7,069 bases of DNA from Sulfitobacter sp. (lineage in GTDB: Bacteria; Pseudomonadota; Alphaproteobacteria; Rhodobacterales; Rhodobacteraceae). The stretch lies in assembly GCA_026421135.1 (NCBI GenBank), contig JAPKCR010000103.1, positions 1 through 7,069 of the forward strand. The letters run 5' to 3'. Of this stretch, positions 6,011 through 7,069 are shown piece after piece. The number at the start of each line of letters is the position of its first letter. The stretch's first letter is position 1. The translations under genes were made by a program, and so were the position numbers. The notes beneath the pieces were generated by a model, which saw nothing but the letters and a program-made list of their open reading frames with translations, did no database searches and was not told where the DNA came from.

Positions 6011-6303
6011 TACAGGTACTCCTGTTTGCCATGGGCATAGTTTGAGGGGCCTTTGGCACGGAACTTTTCGCGGAAATGAACGGGGCGCGGCACCGGTTTC
6101 GGGTCGATATCGGCCAGATAAACGCCGACAACCAGATCAATCTGCTGGCTCGCATCGATCATGCGCAGGTCAGCATCAGCCTCATCCGTCAAGATTTCAG
6201 CCTGTGTCAGATCGCGGGTCCAACCGGTAGCTGTTTGATAGATCACGTCGCCCTCAAGCAGGGAATTTGCGGTGACGACTTTGGGGGTAAAAGGCTTGGC
6301 CAT
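6010..6303 (-). CDS. DUF2849 family protein of the sulfite-reduction operon
   Basis: This is a small soluble protein of 97 aa. The N-terminal half (PKVVTANSLLEGDVIYQT, then WTRDLTQAEI) matches the DUF2849 family as I know it. No catalytic or metal motif, Cys or membrane segment is visible. Function is unknown; the family is found next to siroheme-dependent sulfite reductase genes in alphaproteobacteria, which suggests a role in maturation, siroheme delivery or regulation of CysI (inference). The ATG overlaps the cysG stop by one base (TAATG), has AGGAG eight bases upstream, and the stop overlaps the cysI ATG in the same way, so the three are almost certainly translated as a coupled set. Confidence 0.88.
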   Translation of the reverse strand: MAKPFTPKVVTANSLLEGDVIYQTATGWTRDLTQAEILTDEADADLRMIDASQQIDLVVGVYLADIDPKPVPRPVHFREKFRAKGPSNYAHGKQEYL

Positions 6304-7069
6304 TATGCTATCTCCTCTTGATAAAACTGTGTTGAAGCGACCGCTGCGGCGCGCGGGGCAAGGCCGTAGAAAGTCAGTGCGGGGCCGTTCATTTCTGCGT
6401 CGGTCAGATCTGCAGGCAAACGGTCCAGTGTGGTTTCCAGAATTCGCTGTTCAGGCCGCGAGGCGTTTTCGATTACGGTGACGGGGGTGGCACGGTCGGC
6501 CCCGTGCATAAGCAGACGGCCCTGGATAAAGCGGGCAGATTTCTTGCCCATATAGATCGCCGCGACTTCGCCAGTGCGCGCCAAGGCAGCCCAATCGTGA
6601 TCGGCAAAGCCCTTCATGTCGTGGCCAGTTAGGAACCGTACGGACGCATTGCGGTTGCGTTTCGTCAGGCTTTGCCCGATCGCGGCGACGGCAGCAGAAG
6701 CCGAGGTGATACCGGGCACGATGTGCCAGCCGATGTTATGGGCGTCGACAGCATCGATTTCTTCGTCCAGACGCCCGAACACTGTCGCATCACCGGATTT
6801 CAGGCGCACGACCTGGGCACCGCTTTGGGCATGTTCGACCAGCAGATCGTTAATTGTTTGTTGCGAAGTTGAGGGTCCGAACCCTTCTTTACCGACATCG
6901 ATCATCAACGCCTCGCGGCGGGCCAGTTCGAGAATCTCGGGGCTGATCAGGCGGTCATAGATCACCACGTCAGCCTCGTCCAAGGCGCGGCGGGCTTTCA
7001 GCGTCAGCAATTCTGGATCACCGGGGCCACCGCCGACAAAAGCGATGTGACCGGGACGGGCAGCGCGGG
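6303..7069 (-). CDS. cysG: Siroheme synthase / uroporphyrinogen-III C-methyltransferase, C-terminal part (5' end outside window)
   Basis: The visible domain is a uroporphyrinogen-III C-methyltransferase (SUMT), which uses SAM to make precorrin-2, the precursor of the siroheme needed by CysI. Seen in order: the glycine-rich FVGGGPGDPELLTLKARRAL near the right edge, DVVIYDRLISPEIL, GKEGFGPSTSQQ, RLKSGDATVFGRLDEE (the SUMT core motif with Ala where Pro is usual), VPGITSASAAVAAIG, LTGHDMKG, AIYMGKKSA, VIENASRPEQR and GPALTFYGLAP. The frame is open through the right edge. The residues before the glycine motif (RAARPGHIA) contain no start codon, so this may be the C-terminal half of a trifunctional CysG with a precorrin-2 dehydrogenase/ferrochelatase domain upstream; a stand-alone CobA with a start just outside is the alternative. 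A TTG at 7008-7010 is inside the conserved motif and is not the start. It is the first visible gene of the sulfur operon. Confidence 0.92.
   Translation of the reverse strand, partial: RAARPGHIAFVGGGPGDPELLTLKARRALDEADVVIYDRLISPEILELARREALMIDVGKEGFGPSTSQQTINDLLVEHAQSGAQVVRLKSGDATVFGRLDEEIDAVDAHNIGWHIVPGITSASAAVAAIGQSLTKRNRNASVRFLTGHDMKGFADHDWAALARTGEVAAIYMGKKSARFIQGRLLMHGADRATPVTVIENASRPEQRILETTLDRLPADLTDAEMNGPALTFYGLAPRAAAVASTQFYQEEIA

Overview
The window looks like chromosomal DNA from a marine alphaproteobacterium of the Rhodobacterales (Roseobacter/Rhodobacteraceae type). The evidence is protein-level resemblance recalled from family knowledge, not a search: the IF-3, the siroheme-synthase C-terminus, the DUF2849-cysI-cysH-DUF934 order and the OmpA-like protein ending all have the form usual in that order. 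The DNA is moderately GC-rich with no compositional break except the alanine-codon block of one gene. I see no tRNA, rRNA, CRISPR, transposase or integration site.

Left region (1-1279): the 3' end of an OmpA-family gene (+) converges on infC (-), and one bidirectional intrinsic terminator (467-502) serves both. infC appears to start at an ATC codon, not at ATG/GTG/TTG. The roughly 200-base gap between infC and the next gene (1077-1279) holds the infC leader, with its Shine-Dalgarno, and the upstream region of the divergent + strand gene. I find no convincing infC promoter there.

Middle (1280-2229): one gene encodes a membrane-anchored, very alanine-rich acidic protein with a separate C-terminal module. 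It ends in a second bidirectional terminator (2196-2229), shared with the convergent fpr gene. This protein is the least understood in the window.

Right region (2252-7069, all - strand): a tightly packed assimilatory sulfate-reduction operon, read from the right edge leftward: cysG C-terminal part (siroheme synthesis; cut by the window) - DUF2849 - cysI (siroheme/4Fe-4S sulfite reductase) - cysH (4Fe-4S APS reductase) - DUF934 - fpr (ferredoxin/flavodoxin-NADP+ reductase). The first four junctions overlap by 1, 1, 11 and 4 bases, which implies translational coupling. fpr follows after 72 bases (54 if the earlier TTG start is used) with no visible terminator. The logic is coherent: CysG supplies siroheme, CysH reduces APS to sulfite, CysI reduces sulfite to sulfide, and Fpr could supply NADPH electrons through a ferredoxin, since no CysJ flavoprotein is present. 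DUF2849 and DUF934 have no established biochemical role but are embedded in the coupled unit.
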